Shown: positions 21,461 to 33,124 of the stretch, piece after piece | Numbering within the stretch: position 1 is the stretch's first letter | Layout of the letters: every line of letters begins with the position of its first letter | Assembly (NCBI RefSeq): GCF_030272615.1 | Contig: NC_081410.1 | Location: forward strand, 115,231,140-115,295,139 | Length of the DNA stretch: 64,000 nucleotides | Direction of reading: 5' to 3' | Origin: Cryptomeria japonica | Taxonomy: Eukaryota; Streptophyta; Pinopsida; Cupressales; Cupressaceae | Translations under genes and position numbers: made by a program | The notes under the pieces: generated by a model | Seen by the model: the letters and a program-made list of their open reading frames with translations, nothing else | What the model was told of the DNA's origin: nothing | Database searches by the model: none

Positions 21461-23727
21461 GATAGGTAGGCCATAGCTGAATAATTTATTAATTTAAAAA
21501 TAACAGAATTACAAACCCGATTTAGTGTGGGCACTGGTAGGAAAGAATCGGGTAAGAAAACCTTCGATCTTGCCCAAGGAATTCATCCTAGATTTTATAT
21601 ATTACATTTCAGGCCATTAGTCGTTTATTACAATATCAAAAATCTACCTCTAATGAGATTTAATCGAGTACTATGTTGCCATGGTGTACTTCTTAGTGAG
21701 CTTTAAGTCTTTCCCCTTCTCTGATGTTGCCTTACCTTCCCCTTCTCTGATGTTGCCTTACCTGCCTTGGCTGTGAATGTATCAATCATGTTGTTGATCT
21801 CTCCAACAAGCTGGATAATGAATCACCTGAAAATATTACAACCACTAGAGCTCACAAACATGTCAGTTTGTTAGTTAAAATCCTTAAAATAACATATGGG
21901 TTGTTGATAAGCCATTCAGATTGAAATTCAATTATGTTGATAAGTTCCATCAATCGATCTCAAGAACATTTGCCCTTACTGAGCAACATATAAAGCAAGC
22001 TTAAATGCCTAAAAGAGAATTACCTTAAAGCTAAGCCAATTACAGAAAGAATCTATAATCCGACAATATTTCATACTTCGAACTATGAGTTCTTCATACA
22101 GGTATCACTCATATAGAAGAAACAAACCAGAGATTGATTCTTAATATGCATATTCAGAATAAGTGCAATTGTCTTTAGCTTCCATATATTATGTCTATAT
22201 GTATCCAATTACTGATATATATCACAAAGAAACAAAATACCATAAATTTTAAAGCCAAGTCCATCAAAACCTAATACTGTGAAAACAACCTATATACCAT
22301 TTGCATATAAAGTCTTGCTATTGTAGAATCTTGTATCACTTAAGCTGAAACCTACTTAAAGATACATAATAAGTAGTCTGGATCTAAACTATAAAAGCTA
22401 ATGGCCTTAATGCAAATACTACTATAATTTCAGAAGCCACTAAAAGCATGCAAAAATGAACTAGTTTAGTCTTCCAGAAGACTTCGATCGATGAAGTCGC
22501 AATCCATAGCTTTCCCAGTAGTGGACGGACCTGCATACCCTACTTTCGGAGACCGGGAGCTTCCCGAAGCCCTTCCTCCATCCTTAAATTTTCTTTTGGC
22601 CTTGCCAGCCTTGATAATTACAGGCAGAAGGACTTGAATTCTTTCTATCGGGATTTCAAGCATATCGTTCGGGGATTTTAAAACCTTCCAGGTTTAGGTA
22701 TTCCATCCACCACGTGCTATTAGGCGCTTCCTTCAGATGCAACCATTTGAAGAGGAAGTCTGCATTTCTTTGGATTCTTCCCCGACGTTGATTGAAAGAC
22801 TCTTTATCCCTGATGACTAACAACGGGTGCTTGATAATAATTCTCCCTTCAACCAGAAGCCCTCCTGAACCTGTATTAATGTCATAATCTTCCAGGAAGG
22901 GGATCATAAATTTGTCATCCACACTTCCTACAGGTAACTCTAGATTTCCCAAAAAATATTCCTTGAAGATGGTCCTACAAAGTTGTATTATGTCCTCTTT
23001 ATCTACCCCAATTGTGAGAAGAATGGTCACAAATGTGTCGAGTATATCATAATTAACCATATATCTAAATTCACTATTTAGTTGCGCATCTCCTAGAATT
23101 TCCTAAACAACTCTACGGGAGAATTCATCGACCTCTTTCAGGATAATGCCCCACCTTTCCAACTTAATCTCACCCCTGAATTCCATAAGCCTACTGTCAC
23201 TAGTCAAGATCAATCTCAGATTTGACTCCATAACTTCCCAATATCTGTTTTAACTACAATAACCCCAAGCTAATGTAGTCGTAATAGGCATTGGAGGTGA
23301 TAGAGTTGCTCGATACAAATAAAGTCGCACATGTGAGGGATCACTTTAACTGATGCTATCATTATTAGATAGCATTAATTTTTACTTCCTCTACAATCCA
23401 CATCTCAATTAATTAGTTGGGTATAATGTGGCTGAAAACATGATCCTTAATGATGACAATCTCTTAATTAGTTGTCTTTCTATGTTTAATTAGATTTAGA
23501 AATTATACAATTGTCCTCCTCTTTATTTATTATAATTATTAGTTTAATACATTTAAACTGAAGATATGTTTCAATAAAAGGCCCCGTTTCACTTAAATAT
23601 TTAATCCCCTATTCTTTCAATGTGGTTTCCATCTGCACCGGAATTGGCTAACCTATCAGCGTCTACATTCCCTTCTCTATATATATGATTAGTAGTGTAT
23701 TCATCAGGGATAAATTTAAGAAACCCC
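21461..23727 (-). mobile_element. 3' part of a second LINE carrying RNase H end and ORF3
   Basis: On the minus strand the segment starts inside RNase H: the end of the domain reads NHIYREGN then VDADRLANSGADG at 23625-23700. About 0.4 kb later comes an ORF3-like protein (22466-23231), then 1 kb of 3' UTR ending at 21461 in a plus-strand T-rich run followed by GATAGGTAGGCC and TTTATTAATTTAAAAATAA. That end resembles the 3' ends of the LINEs at 4875 and 671. The 5' part is missing; no target duplication was found. Confidence 0.75.
22466..23231 (-). pseudogene. LINE ORF3 family member A
   Basis: The start is ATG at 23231-23229 (MESNLRLILTSDSRLMEF). One in-frame stop lies near 23104 (VV*EILG); the frame then runs to 22656, where a frame change leads into a basic tail (KAGKAKRKFKDGGRASGSS) ending at 22466. 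The middle aligns by eye with family member B: RYMVNYDI..F...LL.IGVDK and FKEYFLGN against RYRVNTDI..RF..LLDLGGDK and FKEDFLGDD. The basic tail resembles that of member C (KAEAAKGKAKASTSKEG). It follows an RNase H end on the same strand, the same order as in the complete LINE. Function unknown. Confidence 0.65.
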
Positions 23728-23732
23728 CCCTT

Positions 23733-24145
23733 GGGCAACTGTGTAAAATCCTGGCAAATCAGACATTATTTTCGGGGGGAAATTTTCATATCGATGGCGA
23801 ATTTTTTTTTTAATGTCGAAAAAATTATTTTGTATTGGCGATTTTTTTTCTAGGGTACAAAAATTTCATAAATTTCTGGCAAATAATACCTTGTTCTATG
23901 GGGAAAATATTTATTGTGGGAGGCAAATAATTTTTGTTATAAGGAACAAATATATAATTGTATGAGCGAAAATTTTTACTCCGAAGGAAAAATTATTTAA
24001 ATGTATTGGCGATTTTTATCCACCGCTTGAAAATTATTTAAATGTATGGGCGATTTTTTTCCACCCTTGAAAATTAATTAATTTGTTTTGGCAAATATTT
24101 TGTTATTTATGGTACAATATATAATTTATTGGCGATTTCATGAAT
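23733..24145. repeat. Degenerate tandem repeat with a period of about 42 bp
   Basis: A core of TGGCGATTTTT, varying to TGGCGAATTTT or TGGCAAATAAT, recurs nine times near 23794, 23836, 23874, 23920, 23964, 24006, 24044, 24089 and 24129. The spacing is 38 to 46 bp. Between cores the sequence is A/T rich and diverged. No ORF is present. Confidence 0.65.
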
Positions 24146-24165
24146 TCATTACCACTAATAGACAA

Positions 24166-24202
24166 GGCACATCACATCACATCAGTACATCACATCACAT
24201 AA
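24166..24202. repeat. CACAT/CACATCA microsatellite
   Basis: Short tandem run of CACATCA and ACATCACAT units. Confidence 0.75.
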
Positions 24203-24787
24203 TACATTGAGTCCGGACTCTGCATGATGTATCAATAAGTGCGACCTCTTTGACACGTGAAGGGTGACACATACCTAAAATCTATCAATGATTTTAAACT
24301 GTTCGATGATCGTAGATCAATGACTGAAGTTTTATTTCGGTCTAATTTTCTGAAGAGAACATAGCTCACCAGAAAGTGCTCGGAATGGAATTGGATCAAT
24401 AGACACGTATCAAATTTCATGAATCACAATCGATAATTTCGTTCATTTAATATATATTTTCACTAATTGCAATCCCCTCTATCCCCACGACTTCCAATGT
24501 GATACTTGCCAATTATGTACTGGTTCATAGTTGTTTCCATTTTCGCACAATAGTGCATTTATGGGAAAGATTTGTAGAGACGAAAGATTTAAAAAAAATT
24601 ATAGCAGTTAATACGGTTAAAGAAGTAATTATTACAATCAAGAGCTTTAACAATTTATATACAATCTCTTCTTCTTTCATCTTCAATTAGCCTTTGCCAT
24701 TTGGTAGATAAATTGTTGGAGCTTCAGCTCACGGTGTTTTAGGTTTATAGGCTCAGGTTGTTTAATTTGTTAATCTGTTTTCTCAAG
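24203..24787. other. Non-coding stretch upstream of ORF3 relative B
   Basis: No protein-like ORF was seen. The 100 bp before the ATG at 24788 are pyrimidine-rich and could be a 5' UTR. There is no RNase H sequence here, unlike upstream of members in the two LINEs. Confidence 0.45.
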
Positions 24788-25363
24788 ATGGACACTCCCA
24801 TCCACTTGAGAAGCATTTCTGCAGAGGATCAGAGGGCCTTTCTAGGCTCCATTAGAGATCCAACCCTCTAATCAGTCTGCAATGAGATTGGGTCATTCAC
24901 CAATGAGGTTGTGCGGATGGTGTTGGGCAGAGAGTTTCTGCAAAACGAAAATAGGTACCGTGTTAACACAGACATTACATCTCGGTTCTTAGCGTCTCTT
25001 CTGGACCTGGGAGGAGACAAGGTGGCTATGTTGATGTTGTCGAGGAAGTTTTTTAAGGAAGACTTCCTTGGAGACGACATTACTCTTTTTGTCCTCATAG
25101 AAGTAGGGGTGGGGATCCCTTGGGTGAGTGAATTATCCAAGCTTCTCCTCCTTAACCAAGCAGTGCTAGTGGCCAGGCAACCGTTTCTCCGAAACCTGAA
25201 TGCAAAGCAACTGACGTGTCACATAAAATGGGCGTGGATTGGCAGGGACTTCCTCCGGAAATGGTTCCTCCTAGACCACTTTCCAAAATACATGTGGCTT
25301 GAAGAATTCTCTCAGCTTATGCTATTTGAAGAATTCTACATGGAAGGAGGGCCAAATTCTTAG
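24788..25363 (+). pseudogene. ORF3 family member B
   Basis: ATG at 24788 begins MDTPIHLRSISAEDQRAFLG. An in-frame TAA at 24869-24871 (codon 28) breaks the frame, which then stays open to a TAG at 25361. The protein would have 191 residues. It is helical with charged and hydrophobic residues and no zinc knuckle, signal peptide or membrane segment. Shared landmarks with the other members are FLG near residue 18, RYRVN near 60, LDLGGDKV near 75, FKEDFLGDD near 90 and a C-terminal W-rich segment. About 380 bp after the stop lies an 11-base A run (25741-25751) that could be the poly-A tail of a retrotransposed copy. Convergent with member C. Confidence 0.6.
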
Positions 25364-26014
25364 GGAAAAATTGTAAACAATTCCACTACCTGTGCCCTAG
25401 CCCCGCCCCCCTGTAGTTTTTTTTTCCTATGTCCGCGAACCCTAACAGGCTCAGTGCTAGTGGCTCACTCATTTTGACTTTTAAGTTTTTGGGGGACTCA
25501 AGTCTCAGACAAAAAAATTGTAAATTTCAAAAGCATAAATATTAATGATAATTTTTCAAATTCCAGTTTGTTTCAATTGCCTTTTACAGTCTTATGGATA
25601 TAAAAATGCTTTATATGATTCTATTTCATTTTTATTAATTAATTTCTTTCAAATGCTTTTTGTATATGAACTACGTTATTTCAATTATTTGTTAAACAAT
25701 GGAAATAAATTTAATACTGTGATCTTTTTTATGTAATGCTATAAAAAAAAAAATTCAGTTCGTTCCATTAATTATTTGTACATTGATTATGGTTGATTAT
25801 AATTTTATAAATATATAGTCATTCAAAATACAAAATTTCAAAAGTTTCAAGATACAAAAGTTTATCGGTAAAGGTTTTTTCATTCTATTAATTCAAAAGT
25901 TTCAAGATATGAAATTTGCAGTCATTCATGCATAAACACAGACAGAGAGAAAACCATACTGCCCACAGCTTATAACAAGAAGACAAAAAAACCAGTTCAT
26001 TGCCGATAGGCTAC
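25364..26014. other. Junction between two convergent ORF3-family copies
   Basis: Holds the A run at 25741-25751. Near 25862-25874 is TATCGGTAAAGG, resembling the LINE 3'-end motif GATCGGTAAAGG seen at 678. A local direct repeat TTCAAAAGTTTCAAGATA occurs at about 25839 and 25891. No gene was seen. Confidence 0.5.
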
Positions 26015-26722
26015 TCACTCAGTCTCACTATCCCCCTGGGTCGCCTCCTCCCAGTCCCTTCCCTCCTTGGAGGTTGATGCTTTGGCTTTCCCTTTTGCCG
26101 CTTCAGCTTTCATTTTTGGAATGCAGTTTAGGCACTCGAAGTTGGGGTCGCCCTCCAAGCTTGCCAGTAGTTGTATGGCCCTTCTTTCTTCAGCCCTATC
26201 TCTCAATTCCCTACCAACCTCCATCCTTGCCACCACATGCAAAACCTTCAAGACTTCATCCAACCTGGTTAATTTCACAAAGAGTTTCATCGCTTCCCAC
26301 CCCACCCGGGCACGTTCACGGCACTGGTATTTGATTTCATCCTCTGGGCCATGAATAAAAGGAACTAATTCGTCCTGGTCGTCCCCTTCCTTAATTCGAA
26401 TGCCAATTCCCGACACCACCCACTCCAAGATTGAATCCAGGTTAATCAAAAAATCCCCATCAATCAATTTGACCAATGTGAGTTTTACCTTTTCCACCTC
26501 CAGTTCGAATTCATAGGCCCACACCAGAATCAGAGAGTAAACCTCCATGTTAGTTCGATACCGGTGACTGATATGTGCCACCTCCTTCGCAAGCATCAGT
26601 CGAGCTGCCACCCACAACTTCTCCTCCTTAAACCTGAACAATCCTTGCATTCGTTTATCAGATACTTTGCCCAAAAAGGGCATTGACTTCTTGTATGTTC
26701 GAAGTGTGAAACTGGCCTCCAT
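26015..26722 (-). CDS. ORF3 family member C, intact
   Basis: An uninterrupted frame of 235 codons starts at ATG 26722-26720 (MEASFTLRTYKKSMPFLG) and stops at 26015. Landmarks shared with the LINE ORF3 family: MPFLGKVS (MAYFGRVG in the complete LINE), HRYRTNMEVY, EVEKVKLTL and GDFLIN. The C-terminal half is a charged helical region, then a basic tail (KAEAAKGKAKASTSKEG) and an acidic end. No RNase H sequence is visible upstream. Bases before the ATG read TTGCAGGTCACC, which could be a splice acceptor, so a host gene related to the LINE ORF is possible. Its codon use is more GC-rich than the flanks. Function unknown. Confidence 0.6.
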   Translation of the reverse strand: MEASFTLRTYKKSMPFLGKVSDKRMQGLFRFKEEKLWVAARLMLAKEVAHISHRYRTNMEVYSLILVWAYEFELEVEKVKLTLVKLIDGDFLINLDSILEWVVSGIGIRIKEGDDQDELVPFIHGPEDEIKYQCRERARVGWEAMKLFVKLTRLDEVLKVLHVVARMEVGRELRDRAEERRAIQLLASLEGDPNFECLNCIPKMKAEAAKGKAKASTSKEGRDWEEATQGDSETE

Positions 26723-26759
26723 GGTGACCTGCAATTTCAAAAGCACTTCCTGCAAAAAC

Positions 26760-27450
26760 TATCTTACAAAAGCTACGATTCTACGAACTACATATTTGTT
26801 CTGCTTCAAAGCAAAAACTGGTACACAGATAAAAAAGTAATAAATTTTGCCTCTGTCTTATAGGTCGGGTAATGAATGTGCACGATAAGGCATTAATGCC
26901 ATGAGATAAAAAAAAGATTTCTTGCCATCCTCTCCTTCCTCCGTTCGTGCGACATGTCGCAGACAACTCCTTCTGCAACGATTAATCACCACCTTGGCAT
27001 TTGTACTTTCCAAATTTTCTCGCCTTAACAGGTTGAGGACTGCACATTTTTTTAAATTAATACACAAAATTTATGTTGAACATATATATATATATATTTT
27101 TAAACTATTTTTAAAAATTATATATCATAAACATATTTTCAAATAATTTTGTTGAACTTTAAATTAATATTTTAGATTTAACATTGAATGTTTTCTTTTT
27201 TATATTAAACTTTTACCTTTCAAATTGTATATCAAAACTTATATTTTTATTTAGTTATTTGTTTTATTCTAGAAACTAAGTTTCATGTTTTATACTATTT
27301 TTGAATTTCAAATTTTTACAAATAATATTAACATTATATTTAATAGTTATCTCAAACTATTGCACATCTTTAATTACAAATGATATTAACTTTATATTTA
27401 ATAGTTATCTCAAAATATTGCACATCTTAAAATTTAAATGTCTCTTACTA
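26760..27450. other. AT-rich non-coding stretch
   Basis: Contains an (AT)n run at about 27078-27097 and a 50-60-bp near-duplicate (AATATTAACATTATATTTAA..TATCTCAAA.TATTGCACATCTTAA) at about 27322 and 27382. Small ORFs at its left end have no recognisable domain. Confidence 0.5.
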
Positions 27451-27459
27451 TGGGACCGA

Positions 27460-28525
27460 TGACATCTGACAACACTCAAGTTCTCAACAGGTATCATCAT
27501 CCGTCAGATGAGCAAAGATCAACGGCTTAGGTGGATTTCGGCCCAAATGTGGGTAGTGAACACATTTGTGAGAACTTCGCCCGGAATTGAACATTTTAAA
27601 TTTAATTAAATATAATTAAGTCTATAGTCTATAGACTATAAATCTCTCTTTCGGGCAGAATTTTAAAATGATTAAATAGACTTTAAAAACAATCCCGAAA
27701 AGTGACACAAGTATGGTGATGTGCCAAAAAAATGGCAAAATTCGTGGGACCCACTTCATCTAAAAACAAGTACCATTGACCGTTGGATGAACAAAGATCA
27801 ATGGCTTAGGGTGGATTTCGGCCCGAATGTGGGAAGTGAACACCTTTCTGAGAACTTCGCCCGTAATTGGACATTTTAAATTTAATTAAATATAATTAAG
27901 TCTAAAGTTTTTTTTTCGGGCGGAGGTTTAAAATGATTAAATACACTTAAAAATCAAACCCGAAAAGTGACACGAGTATGGTGACGTGCCAAAAAAATGG
28001 CAGAAGTCATGGGACCCACTACATTTGAAAACAGGTACCATCGACCATTGGATGAACAAAGATCAACGACTTAGGGTGGATTTTGGGGTGAATGTGGGAA
28101 GTGAATAGCTTTCTGAGAACTTTGCCTGGAAAAGTGACACGAGTATGGTGACGTGCCTGAAAACTGACAGAAGTCATGGGACCCACGACAACTGACAACA
28201 TGTACCATCGTCCGTTGGTTGAGCAAAGATCAACGGCTTAGGGTGGATTTTGGCCCGAAAGTGGAAAGTGAACACATTTGGGAGAACTTCACCCGAAATT
28301 GAAACGTTTTAAATTTAATTAAATATAATTAAGTCTATAAAGCACTTTTTCAGGCGGAAGTTTAAAATTATTAAACAGACTTAAAAAACAGACCCATAAA
28401 GTCACAATAGGTACCTTGGTCCCTCATCCGTTGGATGAACAAAGATCAACGACTTAGGGTGGATTTCGGCCCGAATGTGGGAAGTGAACACATTTGGGAG
28501 AACTTTGCCCAGAATTGAATGTATT
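27460..28525. repeat. Satellite-like tandem array, five degenerate copies
   Basis: A unit of up to about 280 bp contains CAAAGATCAACGGCTTAGGG, TGGATTTCGGCCCGAATGTG, GTGAACACATTTG.GAGAACTTCGCC and, further on, CCCGAAAAGTGACAC and GGGACCCAC. The core occurs near 27513, 27792, 28056, 28223 and 28439, so spacing falls from about 280 to 170-216 bp through internal deletions. Each core is preceded by CCGTTGGATGA, forming a small inverted repeat CCGTTG...CAACGG. No coding potential. Confidence 0.85.
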
Positions 28526-28531
28526 ACATTT

Positions 28532-28722
28532 AATGTCCTCAGAATTTATACTGAAGTAGTGAATGTTTTGTCCTTCGGGATCGAATAGTTATTAATAATA
28601 ATTAATAATATTACAACATGATTCTTAATGTCCTCGGAATTTATACTGAAGTAATGAATGTTTTGTCCTTCGGCATCGAATAGTTATTAATAGTAATTAA
28701 TAAAATTACAACATGATTCTAG
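28532..28722. repeat. 95-bp tandem duplication
   Basis: The unit starting TAATGTCCTC.GAATTTATAC and ending ACAACATGATTCT occurs twice in a row with about five differences. Confidence 0.88.
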
Positions 28723-29041
28723 ATATTTTGCCCTTTAGGTTTTACTTTTCTACTTTTCAGAGTTTTCAAAATAAGAGACTCGTAAATCATAATCGTCTTT
28801 CATTTCATGGACAAACCTGTAAATTGAGGGAGATTCAGAAACAACTACTAGATTGAGGAATACAACTTGCAACAGAGACTGTCTGTGCCAATCTAGTGAA
28901 ATAGAAATTCCAATTTCCGGGTAAAATCTAGAACACCTACATCCCGCCTTTTTTGTTTTTGGTAATCTCGTGGTCCAATTTGAGTGTTAGCATTTTCATG
29001 CTTTTATCTAGCATTATTTTGAATTATTAACAATAATAGTG

Positions 29042-32000
29042 ATGGGGAAAACGGGAAGTAGTAGTTCAACAAGAAGCCAAGTGAAAAACAAATGTACCTA
29101 ACCAAACTGGTTAAAACACCAGGTTTCACTGATGAATAGCATGATATTTATGACCCTGCTATCCATGGTGAAAAGCGTATCATAGATATTAGATATACAT
29201 TGTCTAGTAAGGCAACAGATGCATCCAGGGCAAAATTTACTATTTTCAACCCAATGTTAAAACAAAAAACAAATAAAATCGCATTGTGGGATGTTGGATT
29301 GGGAAGCATGGTGTTACCTGAAGTATTCCCTTGCCCTAATTTTGTCATGGTCTGCGCCAAAAATTATGATGAAGATAAAAAAGCAATTGTCAATAAAAAT
29401 ACAAAAGAGGAAATTCTATCCATAAACGAGGGAGAATTTGCTCGTTTGTTGAACCTAGGATTTGAAGCTCAAAACTCAAATGTCCAAATTCACCTTGAAA
29501 AGCTGATAGGGAATTATGAGAGTCTCGATCCAAGTCACAGAGATTCATTTATCAAAGCTCTAATAAAGAGTGGTATTAGTATTGTGTTGGATCATAATCA
29601 TAAGCCTCCTTATGATTCTAATATTTTTGTTCCATGGGTTGGGGATACTATTTTCTTGCTATCATTTTGCCTGGGATTGTAAAATGATAGGGAAGTGGGT
29701 GCAAACCTTCTTGAAATGATTTATAATATCCATTGTGCAGGTCAGCCAGTAAGATATAATTTTATTGAGCACATTGTAAAATCCATCCAAAAACAATTAC
29801 TAATGATCAAAAGAGGTTCCTGTAAGACATTTAGGTTCTCATCCTACTTGTGCTATCTCCTTCTATCCAAGTATTGTGCAATATTCGAGACTAACAAGCT
29901 TCAAATTGTGAGCTATAAGATTGATGAGAAGACTGGGAAGAGAACAGAGTGTCCAATATATGATTGGACACCAAAGATAAGGATGCATGATAACATAAAG
30001 AACTACAACCATTTTGTAGACTTCTTTTTGGAACCAATGTATAATGAAATTACAAGCACTCCAATGCCTAGGTTGCCTGTGTCTTGTAGAGATTGCATTC
30101 AACTCGGAAGTCAAATAGAATTGGCTGACTGGTTCTTCATGGAAGAATTCACTGTGCTAAGGTTTTACGGATCGACAGTAAAACCATACAGACTTCCAAT
30201 ACATGTGACAGAGAGGGTATTTGCATTAGAGTATGTACGGCAATTGGAGAGCACAGATAGGCACTTCCATGGTCAGCAAAAGAAGAGCATATTTCCTTCC
30301 TTGCCTTTCTCATGTGGAGGGTTCACTTTTGAGAGAAAAGAATTCAATGTGGCACATGATTTTTTGATAGTTTTTAACTTTGGTGATGAGGGTCTCTTGC
30401 AGTATGATCCAATCGGTGTAGTTCAAGCAAGGCTTAAGAAAAATGGGAACTCTTCAGTGTTATTTCAACATGAAAGTAAACCATTGCTAGAAAAGCTTAG
30501 AAACATGGACTCTTGGGATGAGGTTAAAAAAGAGATGAAGAAAATTGCAGCTGACAATAACATTTCAACAGAAGAAATTTCATCACAAATTATGGCATTG
30601 CAAATGCACACATAGAGGACAACAGAGGAGGGCCAGGGCATCCAAAATAGGAGGTCCTACAATTTCTACCTTAAATCTTCTAATCCATCTAATAAATCTA
30701 TTCCCAAATCAATTTTGCACGAATGTAAAGAGACTTATTGGACTCAAACCAAAATAAATGATTTTTGGACTATGAGAAAGAATCTTGGTGAACCAAAGAC
30801 AAGTGTAGAATTTGAGAGCATAGACGAGGATGCAGAGTTTAACAAATTGTGGGATATGGAGCATGGCAGGACTGAAGATGATGATGAGCATGAGGTTGCC
30901 ATTGAGCCCCCTCCAACAACTACTACAGTCTCGAAAATATTAGGTGGAGTCAATGAGTCCATGAAATAAAAATATAGCAAAGGGGCAAACCTTGTGGAAA
31001 AAATGGGTTTTGAAGGTGGTGGTTTAGGTGCCAAAGGAGAGGGCATTTGGTATCCACTTCAGGTACAAATTCCATCACAGTCAAAATCAAAAGGTCATCT
31101 TAAACCAATCATTGGACTTGATTCTTCATATTGATCACAGATAGGTACTACTCATTACCCTCAAGGTCCACCTACATTTGTTTCAGGTTCAAATCCACAA
31201 CCACCACCACATCATGGTATTCTCATTGGTGGTGAATCAAGTGTCGCTACCACTGGTGGGGAATCTGGGGATAGTATTCCTATTATTGTTCAGTCAAGTG
31301 CCGCTGTGATTGGTGGGGTTGGCATGGGTACTACTACTGATACTAGTTGTCTTGGTGTTGGACAAGGGCAACAACAAAATATCTCTCGCAAGAGGCCACT
31401 AAAGGTAGATACTCAATCTCATACTATTGAGAATCCTATATCAAGTGCCACTAACACTATAAATCAATCATTTGTAGCTTCAGATCACACACCTCAAAAG
31501 ACTGAAAACTACACATGAAAGTGTCAGTGGGAGTGGGACAGCATCAGGAACTGTTGTTGGTAATCCTGGTCAAGCATTAGTTAAAACCACAGGAATAAGT
31601 GGAACTAGAGCCTATGGTATTCCTATGTCACATTTCAAACATTCAATTGCTTTAGCAAGCCCAAATTTTCAATTTCGTGATTACTATGAAAAATATGAAC
31701 ACACAACAAAAGTAAATAAAGAAAAAAAGAAAGCATTTCATAGGGTTTATGTGCCTGAAGTTGTAAACGAACAACCTGCAAGGAATAGGGTATTTCCAAC
31801 ATATGACCCATAGAAAGATATGATGGAGTTCATGGTTGTTATGCCCCCGACCCCATCTAAAGATAAAAATCCATCACATAGTCTGATAGATCCCTCTCAA
31901 TTTCAAGTTAGCACCTTCCAAATGGATTTTTCCAAAGTACATAATGTGGACAAAATTAGTGTGTCAAAAAGGAATAATGAAGTGGTCTACACTTCACCGC

Positions 32001-33124
32001 TAAAGGTGGAGAGAGAAAAAAATAAACTGGAGAAACAAATAGAAAAGTTACAGGTAGACCTGGAAAACGAAAAATCAAGGAGGAAAGTAGCCAAAAGCAA
32101 GTGAAATGATTTACAGAAAAGGATAAAAAATTCGAGCTCTATAGTAGAAATTGCAGAGCAGGAGAAGATGGATGCAGAATTGAAGGACCTGATATAAAAA
32201 CTGGCTAAAAGCAGTAAAAAAATTGTTGAGGAAAAAGACAGTTTTCAAAAATTATACAAAAGTTATGAGTCTGCTGCTACCGAAATGAGAAAATTACAGG
32301 ACCTATTGGATGACGGAATGGAAAAAGAAAAACATTTGCAAGAGGGAGTAGAGGAAGAAAGAAAGAAATGTGCACAAATGAAAGAAGACCTGCACAATGC
32401 AAATGATAAAATAAAAACTTTGGAGGATAGATTGAAAGATAATATGAAAAATACAACGAAGTATATACAAGAAAACATTTGGTGGCAAATAATGCAGAGG
32501 AGTGAGAAGTTGTGTGAATGGTTTCAATTGACTGAAAGTATGAGACTAATTTATATAAAAATCAAAGGGCACTAAGAGAAGAGCACACATGTTTATTCAA
32601 AAGAGGTTATGGCAAAAAAGATTATGAAAGTAGTCTACAGCTCCAGTGACATCTACTTGGCATCCAAGGGAATTAAGAGCCGCATTGATGCCACAGTTAA
32701 GACATCATCTATCATTTAAAAATGCCAGAAGCTAAGGGAAACAACATAAGTTATGGAAAGTTGTGGAAAAAAGATATTGAAGCTACAAGAAAATAAAAAT
32801 AATTTGATTAAACTTGGTTTGCCTAAGCCTGTTGACACATCAAATAAATTCATTGGAGAAGAAGCTTACAAAAAAAACATGGAGATAAAAATGAAGTATG
32901 ATTTAGACTTGCTTCCAAAGGACATAACTCCCCAAAGCTTTCTGGAATTCATCCAACCATTTACAACTCTAAATTCGGTATTGGACGAAACAGTGATGTC
33001 AAGTAAATCTTCTAAATATGGAATGTTGACAAAGTTGGAGTTGACTTTCCATAGTTTATAGAATATTGACCTTCCATCAGACGAAGAGTGGAGCACCCTA
33101 CAAAAATTGGCACAAAATTCTTAA
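29042..33124 (+). pseudogene. Long decayed ORF with G-patch and coiled coil, unrecognised
   Basis: A protein of about 1,300 residues can be followed on one strand without introns. It starts with ATG at 29042 (MGKTGSSSSTRSQVKNK), needs a frame change by 29110, then stays in one frame to about 31518. There it is broken by stops near 29139, 29682, 30615, 30967, 31131 and 31516. A second frame change carries it to 33124. The first 500 residues are globular and unrecognised (CRDCIQLGSQIELADWFFME is typical). At 30970-31130 lies a G-patch (LVEKMGFEGGGLGAKGEGI). A Gly/Ser/Thr-rich linker follows, then a long coiled coil at 31980-32450. A transposon-derived or host-derived gene are both possible; the repetitive setting favours a retroelement internal region. 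Confidence 0.6.

Noticed and set aside
27460-28525. Regularly spaced repeats as a possible CRISPR-like array
   Set aside because: Units are long, degenerate and contiguous with no unique equal-length spacers, and the sequence is eukaryotic.
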